From Thermomonas sp. HDW16 (GTDB taxonomy: Bacteria > Pseudomonadota > Gammaproteobacteria > Xanthomonadales > Xanthomonadaceae): a DNA stretch of 64,000 nucleotides. Below, piece by piece: positions 9,705-18,866 of the stretch. The DNA lies in assembly GCF_011302915.1 (NCBI RefSeq), contig NZ_CP049872.1, forward strand, positions 62,001-126,000, in the 5' to 3' direction. The notes beneath the pieces were generated by a model. It did not search any database, was not told where the DNA came from, and worked only from the letters and a program-made list of their open reading frames with translations. Each line of letters opens with the position of its first letter. Within the stretch, counting starts at the first letter, position 1. The position numbers and the translations under genes are program-made.

Positions 9705-10904
9705 ATGGCTGCCATGCTTGAACGCTTTTCTAATTTCGTGCGCGAACGTGCGCCGCGTCCGCGCGCAATGCGCACCATGCTGGCGGCGGCACTGCTGACG
9801 GTGGCGACCTATGCTGCCGCGGTGGAACTGCGCGGCGGCCATCCCGACAGTTACGTCGTCAAGCGTGGCGACACGCTCTGGGATATCGCCGGTCGCTTCC
9901 TGCAGAAGCCATGGTTATGGCCGGAGATCTGGCAAGCCAACCCGCAGATCAAGAACCCGCACCTGATCTATCCGGGCGACGTGATCAGCCTGGCCTACCT
10001 GGATCGCGTCGGCGTGCAGGCCGGCCCGCGCACCGATGGCCCGATCAACGCCGTGCCGCTGGGCGAGATCGAGCCGTTCCTGAAGGACCTGCGCGTCGTC
10101 GACAGCATCGACGGGCTGCCCTATGTGGTTGGCCTGGAAGAAGACCGCCTGCGCAGCAGCAACGGCCAGGTCGCGTATGTGCGCGGACTGGACGGCATCG
10201 CACCCGGCCAGCGCTACCTGGTGGTGCGTGCGGAGAAGCGCTACCGCTTCGTGGATCGCTCCGGCTATTGCTGCGATCTGTTCCAGACCGAGGATCTCGA
10301 CGCGCGCGGCCAACACATGCGCGAAGCCGGCACCATGTGGAGCAACTGGGTGTTCCCGAGCAAGAACACCGAATTCATCGGCTACGAGTTGATGACCCAG
10401 TCCACCGGCACCGTCACCCGCGGCGAAGTCGCCGGCATCCAGGCCTCCACCCTGTTGCTGGACAGCGAAGGCCGCGAAGTCCGCGTCGGCGACCGCTTGA
10501 TCCCGGTCGAAGCGCAACCCTACGACCTGCAGTTCTTCCCGCATGCGCCCAAGCAACAGCAGGAATACGGCCGGCTGCAGGTGATGTCGGTCGCTGACCG
10601 ATTCACCACCGGCGGTCCACACGATGTCATCGCGATCTCCGGCGGCAGCGCGCAGGGCATCGACAACGGCACCGTGTTCTCGGTCTGGCGCCGTGGCAAT
10701 TCGGTGACGGACAAGGTCAAGGACGGGCTGGATCGCGACGAGGACGTGACCCTGTTCGAGCAAAAGGTGCGCCTGCCGGATGAATTCGCCGGCCATGCCA
10801 TGGTGTTCCGCACGTTCGACAAGGTCAGCTATGCCCTGGTCATGGACAGCGTGAAGCCGACCCGCGTTGGCTACGAGTTGAAGCACCCCGACGCACCGTA
10901 CTGA
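9705..10904 (+). CDS. LysM peptidoglycan-binding protein
   Basis: Exported or membrane-anchored 399-residue protein. It has one hydrophobic N-terminal segment (AMRTMLAAALLTVATYAAAVEL, about residues 21-43) and a LysM domain at about 48-100 (YVVKRGDTLWDIAGRFL...IYPGDVISL) that binds peptidoglycan. A 300-residue conserved region of unknown function follows. The start at 9705 is supported by a Shine-Dalgarno-like GGAG about ten bases before the ATG. The gene sits directly upstream of dprA and opposite def, an arrangement typical of Xanthomonadaceae. Its exact role is not established. Confidence 0.88.
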   Translation: MAAMLERFSNFVRERAPRPRAMRTMLAAALLTVATYAAAVELRGGHPDSYVVKRGDTLWDIAGRFLQKPWLWPEIWQANPQIKNPHLIYPGDVISLAYLDRVGVQAGPRTDGPINAVPLGEIEPFLKDLRVVDSIDGLPYVVGLEEDRLRSSNGQVAYVRGLDGIAPGQRYLVVRAEKRYRFVDRSGYCCDLFQTEDLDARGQHMREAGTMWSNWVFPSKNTEFIGYELMTQSTGTVTRGEVAGIQASTLLLDSEGREVRVGDRLIPVEAQPYDLQFFPHAPKQQQEYGRLQVMSVADRFTTGGPHDVIAISGGSAQGIDNGTVFSVWRRGNSVTDKVKDGLDRDEDVTLFEQKVRLPDEFAGHAMVFRTFDKVSYALVMDSVKPTRVGYELKHPDAPY

Positions 10905-10931
10905 TCGCGGCGTTTTCCGACGCCATACCGC

Positions 10932-10953
10932 GACGGCGCCCGATGGCGCCGTC
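10932..10953. terminator. Hairpin between the LysM gene and dprA
   Basis: A perfect 9-bp stem (GACGGCGCC / GGCGCCGTC) closes a CGAT tetraloop, 28 bases after the LysM stop. Only a short TTT follows, so it is a weak terminator or attenuator candidate before dprA. Confidence 0.45.
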
Positions 10954-10978
10954 GTCGTTTGCGGCCGATGCTGGGCGA

Positions 10979-12119
10979 ATGTCGAGATCGACCGAACAGC
11001 AAGACGAACAACGGGCCCTGTTGCGTCTGCTTGCCAGCGGGGCGGCAGCGGGCGCGCTGCGGCGGTTGCTGGACAGCCACGGCAACGCCTGCGCCGCATT
11101 CACGGCCGGTGTGCGCGACTGGGCCAGCCATGGACTGGATGCGGATGCCTGCAACGCAATCCGCAAGCCGGATGCGGCGACGATGGCGCGCGGCGAGCGC
11201 TGGCTGGACGATGCGAACCGGCAATTGATCGGCTGGGGCGATCCGGACTATCCGCCACTGCTGCGTCGCATTTCCAGCCCACCGCCAATGCTGTTCGTGG
11301 CCGGTGATGCCGGCTTACTGTGGCGGCCAACGGTTGCGGTCGTCGGCAGCCGCGTCGCGACCGCGGTGGGCCGGGCCAACGCGGCGACCTTCGCGGCCGC
11401 GCTGGCCGGGGCCAGCCTGTGCGTGGCCAGTGGGCTGGCGGCAGGCATCGATGCCGCCGCACATACCGCCACGCTGGAGGCCAATGGCGCCACCGTCGCC
11501 GTGCTGGGCACCGGGCCGGACATCGCCTACCCGCCGCGGCATCGCCCACTGCTGGATCGCGTCGCCGTTGAGGGGCCGTGGTCAGCGAGCACCTGCCCGG
11601 CACCCAGCCGCTGCGCCAGCACTTCCCCAGTCGCAACCGCATCCTGGCCGGCCTCAGCCTGGGCACGCTGGTGATCGAGGCCGCAGAGCGCTCCGGCGCG
11701 TTGATCACCGCCCGGTTGGCGGCCGATGCCGGGCGCGAAGTCTTCGCCCTGCCCGGTTCGATCCACAACCCGATGGCCCGCGGCTGCCATCGGCTGATCC
11801 GTGAGGGTGCCACCCTGGTCGAATCCGCGGAAGAGGTGCTCACGATCCTCGGGCCGTTGGCGGCTGACTTGGCTCGAGCCTTGCGCGGAGCGTTGGGCGA
11901 CCCCATCCATCCCCTCAAACCATCACTCAAGCCTTTCTTCCGCCAGATCCCGACTACAACCGCTTGTGGCAGGCGCTCGGTCACGACCCAACCAGTATGG
12001 ATGACCTGGTCGAGCGCAGTGGATTGACGACCGCCGCCCTGTCCTCCATGCTGCTGGCGCTGGAGTTGGAAGGGCGGGTCGCGGCGGAACATGGCCGCTA
12101 CTGCCGGATCGGGGTCTGA
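10979..12119 (+). pseudogene. dprA: DNA processing protein DprA, two frameshifts
   Basis: DprA loads RecA onto incoming single-stranded DNA during natural transformation. Coding starts at 10979 (MSRSTEQQDEQRALL). The Rossmann-like core follows: VAVVGSRVATAVG, ASGLAAGIDAAAH, and, after a shift, QHFPSRNRILAGLS and REVFALPGSIHNPMARG. The C-terminal winged-helix (SMDDLVERSGLTTAAL) ends at 12119. Three different frames are needed. The first shift is at the G4 run 11572-11575, where one more G restores GAVVSEHLPG; the second lies in the linker between about 11890 and 11942. Both equal a one-base deletion. All conserved blocks are preserved, so sequence error is at least as likely as real loss of competence. 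Confidence 0.88.
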
Positions 12120-12170
12120 GACGACGGTTTTTTTCTTCCACACGCGCCGTTGCGGCGCAGGCCGAGGGCC

Positions 12171-12662
12171 ATGAAAGAAAGCATCCTGGACGTCCTGCTG
12201 TACCTGTTCGAACATTACTTCACCAACGACGCCGCCAACGTCGACGGCGATGACCTGACTGCCCAGAACGGCCTGCTGATGGGCGAGCTGACCGAGGCCG
12301 GCTTCTCCACCGCCGAAATCCGTCGCGCCTTCGACTGGCTGGACGCCCTCGCCCGGCAACGCCCGGCACCCGGCCAGCCGCGCAGCAATGGCCCCACCCG
12401 GGTCTTCCATGGCGCCGAGCTGGACAAGCTGGACACCGAATCGCGCGGATTCCTGCTGTTCCTGGAGCAGCACGGGATCCTGGATGCCGACCAGCGCGAG
12501 CTGGTGCTGGACCGGGCGATGGCGCTGGACCAGGAAGAGCTGGAGCTGGACGACCTGAAATGGGTCGTGCTGATGGTGCTGTTCAACCAACCGGGCAGCG
12601 AAGCCGCCTACGCCTGGATGGAAACCCAGATGTTCCTGGACGAGCCGGAACCCGTGCACTGA
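12171..12662 (+). CDS. smg: Smg family protein (DUF494)
   Basis: Small cytoplasmic protein of 163 residues starting [17 protein letters not shown], the strongly conserved Smg N-terminus, with [18 protein letters not shown] near the C-terminus. Smg is acidic and of unknown biochemical role, and is typically encoded between dprA and topA, exactly as here. The open frame runs seven codons further upstream, but the conserved start is at 12171. Confidence 0.92.
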   Translation: MKESILDVLLYLFEHYFTNDAANVDGDDLTAQNGLLMGELTEAGFSTAEIRRAFDWLDALARQRPAPGQPRSNGPTRVFHGAELDKLDTESRGFLLFLEQHGILDADQRELVLDRAMALDQEELELDDLKWVVLMVLFNQPGSEAAYAWMETQMFLDEPEPVH

Positions 12663-12663
12663 G

Positions 12664-12682
12664 CCCGCTTTTGCGGGGCTGC
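12664..12682 (+). terminator. Weak hairpin after smg
   Basis: AGCCCGC and GCGGGGCT flank a short T-rich loop immediately after the smg stop. The stem is imperfect and there is no T tract after it. It is a possible transcription end or mRNA-stabilising hairpin. Confidence 0.35.
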
Positions 12683-12707
12683 AGCCGCCGATTCAGGATC
12701 GCCGCGC

Positions 12708-12784
12708 TTGACACGGCCCCACCCCCCGTGATTCCACTGTAATAAGGAACAAGCTGAACGCCCGGGGCATCCGCTCCGGGCGTT
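12708..12784 (+). promoter_or_regulatory. topA upstream region: -35-like box and hairpin
   Basis: The 178-base gap before topA holds a perfect TTGACA at 12708-12713 with no good -10 at 17 bases (ATTCCA), and a TGTAAT at 12738-12743 that is too far. A 9-bp hairpin follows (AACGCCCGG at 12757-12765, CCGGGCGTT at 12776-12784) without a T run. It may mark the topA promoter and leader structure. Visual evidence only. Confidence 0.35.
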
Positions 12785-12840
12785 GGCTTCTGCGGCGCAC
12801 TTGCACGCCGCCTTCACCGCCCCACCGGAAGCTGCGCCAC

Positions 12841-15399
12841 ATGGCCAAGAACCTGCTCGTCGTCGAATCGCCCGCCAAGGCCAAGACGATCAACAAATAC
12901 CTCGGCAAGGACTTCACCGTCCTCGCCAGCTACGGGCACGTGCGCGACCTGGTGCCGAAGGAGGGCGCGGTCGATCCGGCGCACCACTTCGCGATGCGCT
13001 ACGAGACCATCGAGAAAAACGAGAAGCACGTCGAAGCGATCGCCAAGGCGGCCAAGTCCGCCGAAGGCATCTATCTGGCGACCGACCCGGACCGCGAGGG
13101 CGAGGCGATCAGCTGGCACATCGAGCAGATCCTGCGCGAGCGCAAGCTGCTGGACGACAAGCGGGTCGAACGAGTGGTGTTTACCGAGATCACCCCGCGC
13201 GCGATCAAGGAAGCGATGACCAAGCCGCGCGGCATCGCCATGGATCTGGTGGATGCGCAGCAGGCGCGCCGCGCACTGGACTACCTGGTCGGCTTCAACC
13301 TATCGCCGGTGCTGTGGCGCAAGGTGCAGCGCGGCCTGTCCGCCGGCCGCGTGCAGTCGCCGGCGCTGCGCATGATCGTGGAGCGCGAGGAAGAGATCGA
13401 GGCCTTCATCGCCCGCGAATACTGGACGGTGGAAGCCGAGGTCGCGCATCCCTCGCAGGCGTTCACCGCCAAGCTGAGCAAGCTGGACGGCAAGAAGGTC
13501 GAGCAATTCACCATCACCAATGGCGAGGATGCCGAAACCGCGCGCACGCGCATCCAGCAGGCGGCCGGTGGCTCACTGCATGTCACCGATGTCGGCGCCA
13601 AGGAGCGCAAGCGTCGCCCCGCAGCACCGTTCACCACCTCCACCCTGCAGCAGGAAGCCGCGCGCAAGCTGGGCTTCACCACCCGCAAGACCATGCAGGT
13701 CGCACAGAAGTTGTACGAAGGCGTGGCGATCGGCGAAGAAGGCACGGTCGGCCTGATCAGCTACATGCGTACCGACTCGGTGAACCTGTCGGCCGAAGCG
13801 CTGACCGAGATCCGCGACGTGATCGCTCGCGATTACGGCACCGCCTCGCTGCCGGACAAGCCGAACACCTACCAGACCAAGTCGAAGAACGCGCAGGAAG
13901 CGCACGAAGCCGTGCGCCCGACTTCCGCCCTGCGTACTCCTGCTCAAGTGGCGAAGTTCCTCAGCGACGACGAACGCAAGCTCTACGACCTGGTGTGGAA
14001 GCGCGCGGTCGCCAGCCAAATGATCCCGGCCACCCTCAACACCGTGACCGTGGAACTTGCCGCCGGCAGCGAACACAGCTTCCGCGCCAGCGGCACCACC
14101 GTGGTGGTCTCCGGCTTCCTGGCCGTGTACGAGGAAGGCAAGGACAACAAGTCGGCGGAAGACGAAGATGAAGGCCGCAAGCTGCCGTTGATGAAGCCCG
14201 GCGACAAGATCCCGCTGGACCGCATCCACGCCGACCAGCACTTCACCCAACCGCCGCCGCGCTTCACCGAAGCGGCCTTGGTCAAGGCGCTGGAGGAGTA
14301 CGGCATCGGCCGTCCGTCCACCTACGCCTCGATCATCCAGACCCTGCTGTTCCGCAAGTACGTGGAAATGGAAGGCCGTAGCTTCCGCCCCACCGACGTG
14401 GGCCGCGCGGTCAGCAACTTCCTTAGCTCGCACTTCACCCGCTACGTGGATTACGACTTCACCGCCAAGCTCGAGGACGAGCTCGACGCCGTGAGCCGCG
14501 GCGAGGAAGAATGGATCCCGTTGATGGAGAAATTCTGGGGCCCGTTCAAAGAACTGGTCGACGAAAAATCCGAAAGCGTGGATCGCAGCGAGGCCACCGG
14601 CGCGCGCGAACTCGGTACCGACCCGAAGTCCGGCAAGCCGGTCAGCGTGCGTCTGGGCCGCTACGGACCGTATGCTCAGATCGGCGACAAGGACACCGAT
14701 GAAAAGCTGGAATTCGCCTCGCTGCGGCCCGGCCAGTCGATGCACACGATCACCCTGGAACAGGCGATCGAGCTGTTCAAACTGCCGCGCAAGTTGGGCC
14801 AGCACAAGGACGAGGAAGTCAGCGTCGGCATTGGCCGCTTCGGCCCGTTCGCCAAGCGCGGCAGTGTTTATGCCTCGCTGAAGAAGGAAGACGATCCGTA
14901 CACCATCGACCTCGAGCGCGCGGTGTTCCTGATCGAGGAAAAGGAAGAGATCGCGCGCAACCGCATCATCAAGGAATGGGCGGATAGCGATATCCAGGTG
15001 CTGAACGGCCGCTTCGGCCCATACATCAGCGATGGCAAGCTCAACGGCAAGATTCCGAAGGATCGCGAACCTGCTTCGCTGACGCTGGAGGAAGTGCAGC
15101 AGCTGCTGGCCGAAACCGGCAAGCCGGCGCGCAAGGGCTTTGGCGCGAAGAAGGCCGCTGCAAAGAAAGCCGTGGCCAAGAAGGCGCCTGCCGAAAAGAA
15201 GCCGGCGAAGAAAGCGGCCAAGAAAACCGCAACCAAGAAAGTCGCGAAGAAGGCGGTGAAAAAAGCCGCGACGAAGAAAACCGCGCGTCCGCTTTCAGCC
15301 GACATCGAACAAGCCAAATCCATGCTGACCCCGGCCAAGGTCGAGATCGGCAAGAAGCGCATCATCAAGAAACCGACGCGCGACGACGCACCATTCTGA
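12841..15399 (+). CDS. topA: DNA topoisomerase I
   Basis: Type IA topoisomerase that relaxes negative supercoils. The Toprim domain opens the protein (VVESPAKAKTINKYLG; acidic cluster TDPDREGE at residues 81-88), and the active-site tyrosine is Tyr308 in YMRTDSV. After the core there are three basic C-terminal repeats with GRYGPYA, GRFGPFA and GRFGPYI signatures, rather than the cysteine zinc fingers of the E. coli enzyme. A lysine/alanine-rich tail follows at about residues 765-820 (KKAAAKKAVAKK and similar), like the tails of other high-GC bacterial TopA that help non-specific DNA binding. It has 852 residues. Confidence 0.97.
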   Translation: MAKNLLVVESPAKAKTINKYLGKDFTVLASYGHVRDLVPKEGAVDPAHHFAMRYETIEKNEKHVEAIAKAAKSAEGIYLATDPDREGEAISWHIEQILRERKLLDDKRVERVVFTEITPRAIKEAMTKPRGIAMDLVDAQQARRALDYLVGFNLSPVLWRKVQRGLSAGRVQSPALRMIVEREEEIEAFIAREYWTVEAEVAHPSQAFTAKLSKLDGKKVEQFTITNGEDAETARTRIQQAAGGSLHVTDVGAKERKRRPAAPFTTSTLQQEAARKLGFTTRKTMQVAQKLYEGVAIGEEGTVGLISYMRTDSVNLSAEALTEIRDVIARDYGTASLPDKPNTYQTKSKNAQEAHEAVRPTSALRTPAQVAKFLSDDERKLYDLVWKRAVASQMIPATLNTVTVELAAGSEHSFRASGTTVVVSGFLAVYEEGKDNKSAEDEDEGRKLPLMKPGDKIPLDRIHADQHFTQPPPRFTEAALVKALEEYGIGRPSTYASIIQTLLFRKYVEMEGRSFRPTDVGRAVSNFLSSHFTRYVDYDFTAKLEDELDAVSRGEEEWIPLMEKFWGPFKELVDEKSESVDRSEATGARELGTDPKSGKPVSVRLGRYGPYAQIGDKDTDEKLEFASLRPGQSMHTITLEQAIELFKLPRKLGQHKDEEVSVGIGRFGPFAKRGSVYASLKKEDDPYTIDLERAVFLIEEKEEIARNRIIKEWADSDIQVLNGRFGPYISDGKLNGKIPKDREPASLTLEEVQQLLAETGKPARKGFGAKKAAAKKAVAKKAPAEKKPAKKAAKKTATKKVAKKAVKKAATKKTARPLSADIEQAKSMLTPAKVEIGKKRIIKKPTRDDAPF

Positions 15400-15427
15400 T
15401 CGACGCGCACAGCCACGAGAACCCGCG

Positions 15428-15850
15428 ATGAACACCCTCGACAAAGTGCTTTACACCGCCCGCGTCCACACCACCGGCGGCGGCCGCGATGGCGGCCGTT
15501 CCAGCAGCGACGACGGCCATCTTGACGTCACCCACACCCCGCCCGGCCATGGCAACGGCACCAATCCGGAACAATTGTTCGCCGCCGGCTATTCGGCCTG
15601 CTTCATCGGCGCGATGAAGGCGGTGGCGGCGCGGCAGAGACTGACGCTGCCGGCGGACCTGTCGGTGGATGCCGAAGTCGACCTGGGCCCGACCGGCCAG
15701 GCCTACGGCGTCGCCGTGCGCATGACCATCCACCTGCCCGGCATGGACGCAGCTGCGGCCCGCGAGCTGGTCGATGCCGCGCATCAGGTCTGCCCGTATT
15801 CCAACGCCACCCGCGGCAATATCTCGGTCGACCTTCGCATCGCCGAATGA
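15428..15850 (+). CDS. ohr: Organic hydroperoxide resistance protein (Ohr/OsmC)
   Basis: Thiol peroxidase of 140 residues that reduces organic and lipid hydroperoxides. The two redox cysteines are Cys58 (GYSACFIGA) and Cys122 (VCPYSNATRGN). The conserved Arg near 20 and Glu48 that shape the Ohr active site are also present, favouring Ohr over OsmC. It starts 28 bases after topA and overlaps tsaC by four bases (ATGA). No OhrR regulator gene is adjacent. Confidence 0.92.
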   Translation: MNTLDKVLYTARVHTTGGGRDGGRSSSDDGHLDVTHTPPGHGNGTNPEQLFAAGYSACFIGAMKAVAARQRLTLPADLSVDAEVDLGPTGQAYGVAVRMTIHLPGMDAAAARELVDAAHQVCPYSNATRGNISVDLRIAE

Positions 15851-16410
15851 GTACGCGCAGCACGACCGCCGAAGCGGTGGCCGCGCTGCGCGCCGGCGGC
15901 GTGATCGCCTATCCGACCGAAGCCGTGTGGGGCCTGGGCTGCGATCCGCGTGATGAAGCCGCCACCCTGCGTCTGCTCACGCTGAAAATACGTGAAGTCG
16001 ACAAGGGCCTGATCCTGATCGCCGCCGATGAAGCGCAACTCACGCCATTCATCGACATGGCTGCGCTCGACCAGGCCCAACGCGAAACGGTGCGCGCCAG
16101 CTGGCCCGGCCCGCATACCTGGATCGTGCCGGCATCGCCCGCTGCGCCGCGCTGGGTCACCGGCGCACATGTGGGTATCGCGGTGCGGGTCAGCGCGCAT
16201 CCGGCCGTCATCGAACTGTGCAATGCCTTCGGCGGGGCGCTGGTGTCGACCAGCGCCAATCGCGCTGGTGAACCGGCAGCGCATGCCATCGACCAGCTCG
16301 ATCCGGACATTATCGAAGGCGTGGACGGCGTACTCGCGGGCGAAACCGGCGGATTGGTGCGCCCCACCGACATTCGCGATGCACGCAGCGGCGCAGCCCT
16401 GCGCCTCTGA
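15847..16410 (+). CDS. tsaC: Threonylcarbamoyl-AMP synthase (TsaC/Sua5/YrdC)
   Basis: Makes threonylcarbamoyl-AMP from threonine, bicarbonate and ATP for the t6A37 modification of ANN-decoding tRNAs. At 187 residues it is the short YrdC/TsaC form without the Sua5 C-terminal domain. Recognisable elements are AYPTEAVWGLGCDP, the nucleotide-binding KIREVDKGLILIAAD and STSANRAGEPA. It is translationally coupled to ohr through an ATGA overlap. Confidence 0.92.
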   Translation: MSTRSTTAEAVAALRAGGVIAYPTEAVWGLGCDPRDEAATLRLLTLKIREVDKGLILIAADEAQLTPFIDMAALDQAQRETVRASWPGPHTWIVPASPAAPRWVTGAHVGIAVRVSAHPAVIELCNAFGGALVSTSANRAGEPAAHAIDQLDPDIIEGVDGVLAGETGGLVRPTDIRDARSGAALRL

Positions 16411-16454
16411 ACTGCACCATTTGCGATTCAGCCGCGTGCGCGCAAGATGCACGC

Positions 16455-17123
16455 ATGAAGCGGATCCTCGCCATCGTCCTGTTGTTGTTCGCGGCCCCTG
16501 CCGTGCGCGCACAAACCAGCGGTGAAGTGCGCATCTATCGCTGCACCGATGCCGCAGGCACGCAGGCCCTGCGCGACACGCCCTGCCCCAAGGGCCAGTC
16601 GCAACAGACCCGAGATATGTTGCGTCCCAAAGACGCCCCCAAGACCACGCGCCCAGCCGCCGCTCCGACACCATCGTCCGCATCGCAGCCGACGCCGACG
16701 CAGGTCGTCTACCTTGCGCCGCCGCAGCCGATGTACGAATGCATCACCCATGAGGGCAAGCGCTACACCAGCGACAACAGCGAGGGCAATCTGCGCTGGG
16801 TGCCGCTGTGGACGCTGGGTTATCCGGCAGTACGACCAGGAACCTCGCTCGGCAGCAATATCGGTGGCCCGCCACCGCGACCGGATCGGCCGATGCATCC
16901 GCCCATGCGCGACATCAACTGGCCGGTGGCGACCGGTGGCGGCACCTGGATCCGCGACGACTGCGCCATGCTGCCGCCAAGCGAAACCTGCGCGCGCCTG
17001 CGTGATCGTCGCAGTGAGATCCGCACCCGCTTCTTCAACGCAATGCCCTCCGAGCGCGACGTGCTGCGGGTGGAAGAGCGTGGCATCAACGCACGCCTCG
17101 ACAACGACTGTGGTGGCCACTGA
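16455..17123 (+). CDS. Exported DUF4124 protein (first of a pair)
   Basis: A 222-residue secreted or periplasmic protein with a clear signal peptide (MKRILAIVLLLFAAPAVRAQ, cleavage after AQ likely). It has a DUF4124-type N-terminal motif (IYRCTDAAGTQALRDTPCPKG) in which a cysteine pair probably forms a disulphide. A proline-rich linker and a C-terminal cysteine-containing region follow. The function of the family is unknown. A related gene follows after one base, suggesting tandem duplication and co-transcription. Confidence 0.8.
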   Translation: MKRILAIVLLLFAAPAVRAQTSGEVRIYRCTDAAGTQALRDTPCPKGQSQQTRDMLRPKDAPKTTRPAAAPTPSSASQPTPTQVVYLAPPQPMYECITHEGKRYTSDNSEGNLRWVPLWTLGYPAVRPGTSLGSNIGGPPPRPDRPMHPPMRDINWPVATGGGTWIRDDCAMLPPSETCARLRDRRSEIRTRFFNAMPSERDVLRVEERGINARLDNDCGGH

Positions 17124-17124
17124 C

Positions 17125-17787
17125 ATGCGCAAGACGATCGTTATCGCAACCGGAATCGCCTTGTTGCTGGCGCTGGCACCACGCGCAGCCCCGGCGCAGG
17201 AAACCGTGTTCTACAAATGCACGAACGCCAAGGGCGAAGTGTCGATGCAGAACGGCACGCCCTGCGCACCTGGCATGAAGCAGGAAATCAAACGCATCGG
17301 ATCGGTGCGTACGGTGCCGGTGCCGGCGGCCAAGCCGAAGGCGGAAGCGGCGCCGCCCGCTCCGGTCTATGGCGAATTCCAGCTGGTCAGCGGCCCGAAC
17401 ATGAAGCGCAAGCCGTCGCCCGAAGCCTCCGGCTTGCCACCACCGCCACCGCTGTATCAATGCACCACCTGGGAAGGCGACGACTACCTCGGCGAAACCG
17501 CAACGCCGGAGCCACGCTGTGCACCGCTGGAGATCACCGGCATCGATGGCAGTGCCGGCCTCGGTGCCGGAAGCGCCTGCGAAATGAAGGAAGACAAATG
17601 CACTGCCATTCCCGCCGAAGGCCTGTGCGAAGCATGGCTGAGGCGACTGGACGATGCCGATTTCAAGTTGAAGTACGCCGGCAACAACAACCGGAATGAA
17701 CGGCAAGCGGCGTTCGACGCGATTGACGCGAAAGTGAAAGCGAGCAACTGCTCGCCAGTGGCACCAACACCGGCTCAGAAGCCGTAA
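17125..17787 (+). CDS. Exported DUF4124 protein (second of a pair)
   Basis: A 220-residue protein with signal peptide ([26 protein letters not shown]) and the same architecture as its upstream neighbour. It has the DUF4124 motif [22 protein letters not shown], a proline-rich middle, the shared [12 protein letters not shown] element and C-terminal cysteines. It starts one base after the stop of the first gene. Its 3' end overlaps the convergent SDR gene by 13 bases. Function unknown. Confidence 0.82.
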   Translation: MRKTIVIATGIALLLALAPRAAPAQETVFYKCTNAKGEVSMQNGTPCAPGMKQEIKRIGSVRTVPVPAAKPKAEAAPPAPVYGEFQLVSGPNMKRKPSPEASGLPPPPPLYQCTTWEGDDYLGETATPEPRCAPLEITGIDGSAGLGAGSACEMKEDKCTAIPAEGLCEAWLRRLDDADFKLKYAGNNNRNERQAAFDAIDAKVKASNCSPVAPTPAQKP

Positions 17788-18554
17788 CGCAGGAACCCAC
17801 CGTCCACCGCGATGCATTCACCGGTGATGTAGCTGGATGCCGGCAGGCACAGGAACGCCACCGCTGCGGCCACTTCCTCCGGCTCGCCGATGCGGCCCAG
17901 CGGCGTGCGCAGCAGCACTTCATCCAGGTAATCGGGATCGGACAGCTTCGTTGATGTCCGCCGGGTGCGGATGTACCAGGGCGCCACGCTGTTGACGCGC
18001 ACGCCGTCCTCCGCCCATTCCACCGCCAGGTTGCGGGTCATCTGGTGCAGCGCCGCCTTGCTCATGCCGTAGGGCGCGCCGCTGCGCACATGGGTGATGC
18101 CGGACACACTACCCACGTTCACGATGGCGGACGCCGCGTGCTTGGTCAGCAACGGATATACGCCGCGGCACAACTCGAAGGCCGAGAACAGGTTGGTCTC
18201 GAAGATCTCGCGCCACTGGTCTTCGCCGTAGTCCAGCGCGGGGCGGGTGACGTTGCCGCCAGCGTTGTTGACCAGGATGTGCAGGCCGCCGTGGTCGGCG
18301 GCCCAATCGAGGACTTCGTTGCGCTGTTCCTCGTCGGTGACGTCGGCGGCAAGCGCCAGCACGGCGTCCTCGGGACCGGGGAATTCGTCTTCGAGGTCGG
18401 TACGCATCCGTTCCAGCAATTCGCCATCGCGCGCCACCATCAGCACCTGTGCGCCCAGGCCCAGCAATTCGCGGCAGATCGCAAGGCCAATGCCGGCGCT
18501 GGCACCGGTCACCAGCGCGCGTTGTCCGTCCAGTCTCCAGCGGAGCGATGTCAT
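17775..18554 (-). CDS. SDR family oxidoreductase
   Basis: Classical short-chain dehydrogenase/reductase of 259 residues. Features are the NAD(P) motif [13 protein letters not shown], and the catalytic triad Ser-Tyr-Lys (VNVGSVSG and YGMSKAAL). The sequence resembles tropinone-reductase-like or 3-oxoacyl-ACP-reductase-like SDRs ([14 protein letters not shown]). The substrate cannot be inferred from neighbours. It is a single gene, divergent from the small lipoprotein gene. Confidence 0.85.
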   Translation of the reverse strand: MTSLRWRLDGQRALVTGASAGIGLAICRELLGLGAQVLMVARDGELLERMRTDLEDEFPGPEDAVLALAADVTDEEQRNEVLDWAADHGGLHILVNNAGGNVTRPALDYGEDQWREIFETNLFSAFELCRGVYPLLTKHAASAIVNVGSVSGITHVRSGAPYGMSKAALHQMTRNLAVEWAEDGVRVNSVAPWYIRTRRTSTKLSDPDYLDEVLLRTPLGRIGEPEEVAAAVAFLCLPASSYITGECIAVDGGFLRYGF

Positions 18555-18616
18555 GCGCGGCCTCGAAGGGTGAGCTCAGGCGTAGGATAGGCCGCGAACC
18601 ACTCCGAGGCCACGCC

Positions 18617-18859
18617 ATGCATCGCAACGCCCGCATCGCCGCCGCATCGCTCGCCATCGGCTTGCTTGCCGCGTGTTCGCCGCCGAAGCCACCGGAAGAG
18701 GAACGCCGCCCCGAGCCGCAGGCGCAGGCCGCCGCGCAACCGCAGTCGGCCATCGTGCAAACCGCCGAGGCCTACAAGGACCGCGCGCGCAGCGCCGAAT
18801 CGCAGCAACTGGAAGCGGCAGACCAGCAGCGCGCGCAGATCGACGCGGCCACGCAATGA
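18617..18859 (+). CDS. Small putative lipoprotein
   Basis: An 80-residue protein with a lipoprotein signal peptide ending in the lipobox LLAAC (lipidated Cys about residue 20). A proline/glutamate/alanine/glutamine-rich, low-complexity and probably coiled or disordered mature part follows. The start at 18617 follows the 62-base divergent gap from the SDR gene. There is no recognisable domain. It ends seven bases before the convergent pectin-cluster gene. Confidence 0.65.
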   Translation: MHRNARIAAASLAIGLLAACSPPKPPEEERRPEPQAQAAAQPQSAIVQTAEAYKDRARSAESQQLEAADQQRAQIDAATQ

Positions 18860-18866
18860 ACCTTGG

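Noticed and set aside
9915-11099. A 394-codon minus-strand open frame across the LysM gene and dprA
   Set aside because: It covers two well supported plus-strand genes and a terminator-like hairpin, and shows no homologous motif.
11570-11580. Programmed frameshifting in dprA
   Set aside because: The site is a plain G4 run without a slippery heptamer or stem-loop, and the gene carries a second shift, so an error is simpler.
13573-14805. A 410-codon open frame on the minus strand within topA
   Set aside because: It is antisense to a fully conserved topA and has no family-like sequence; long antisense frames are expected at this GC content.
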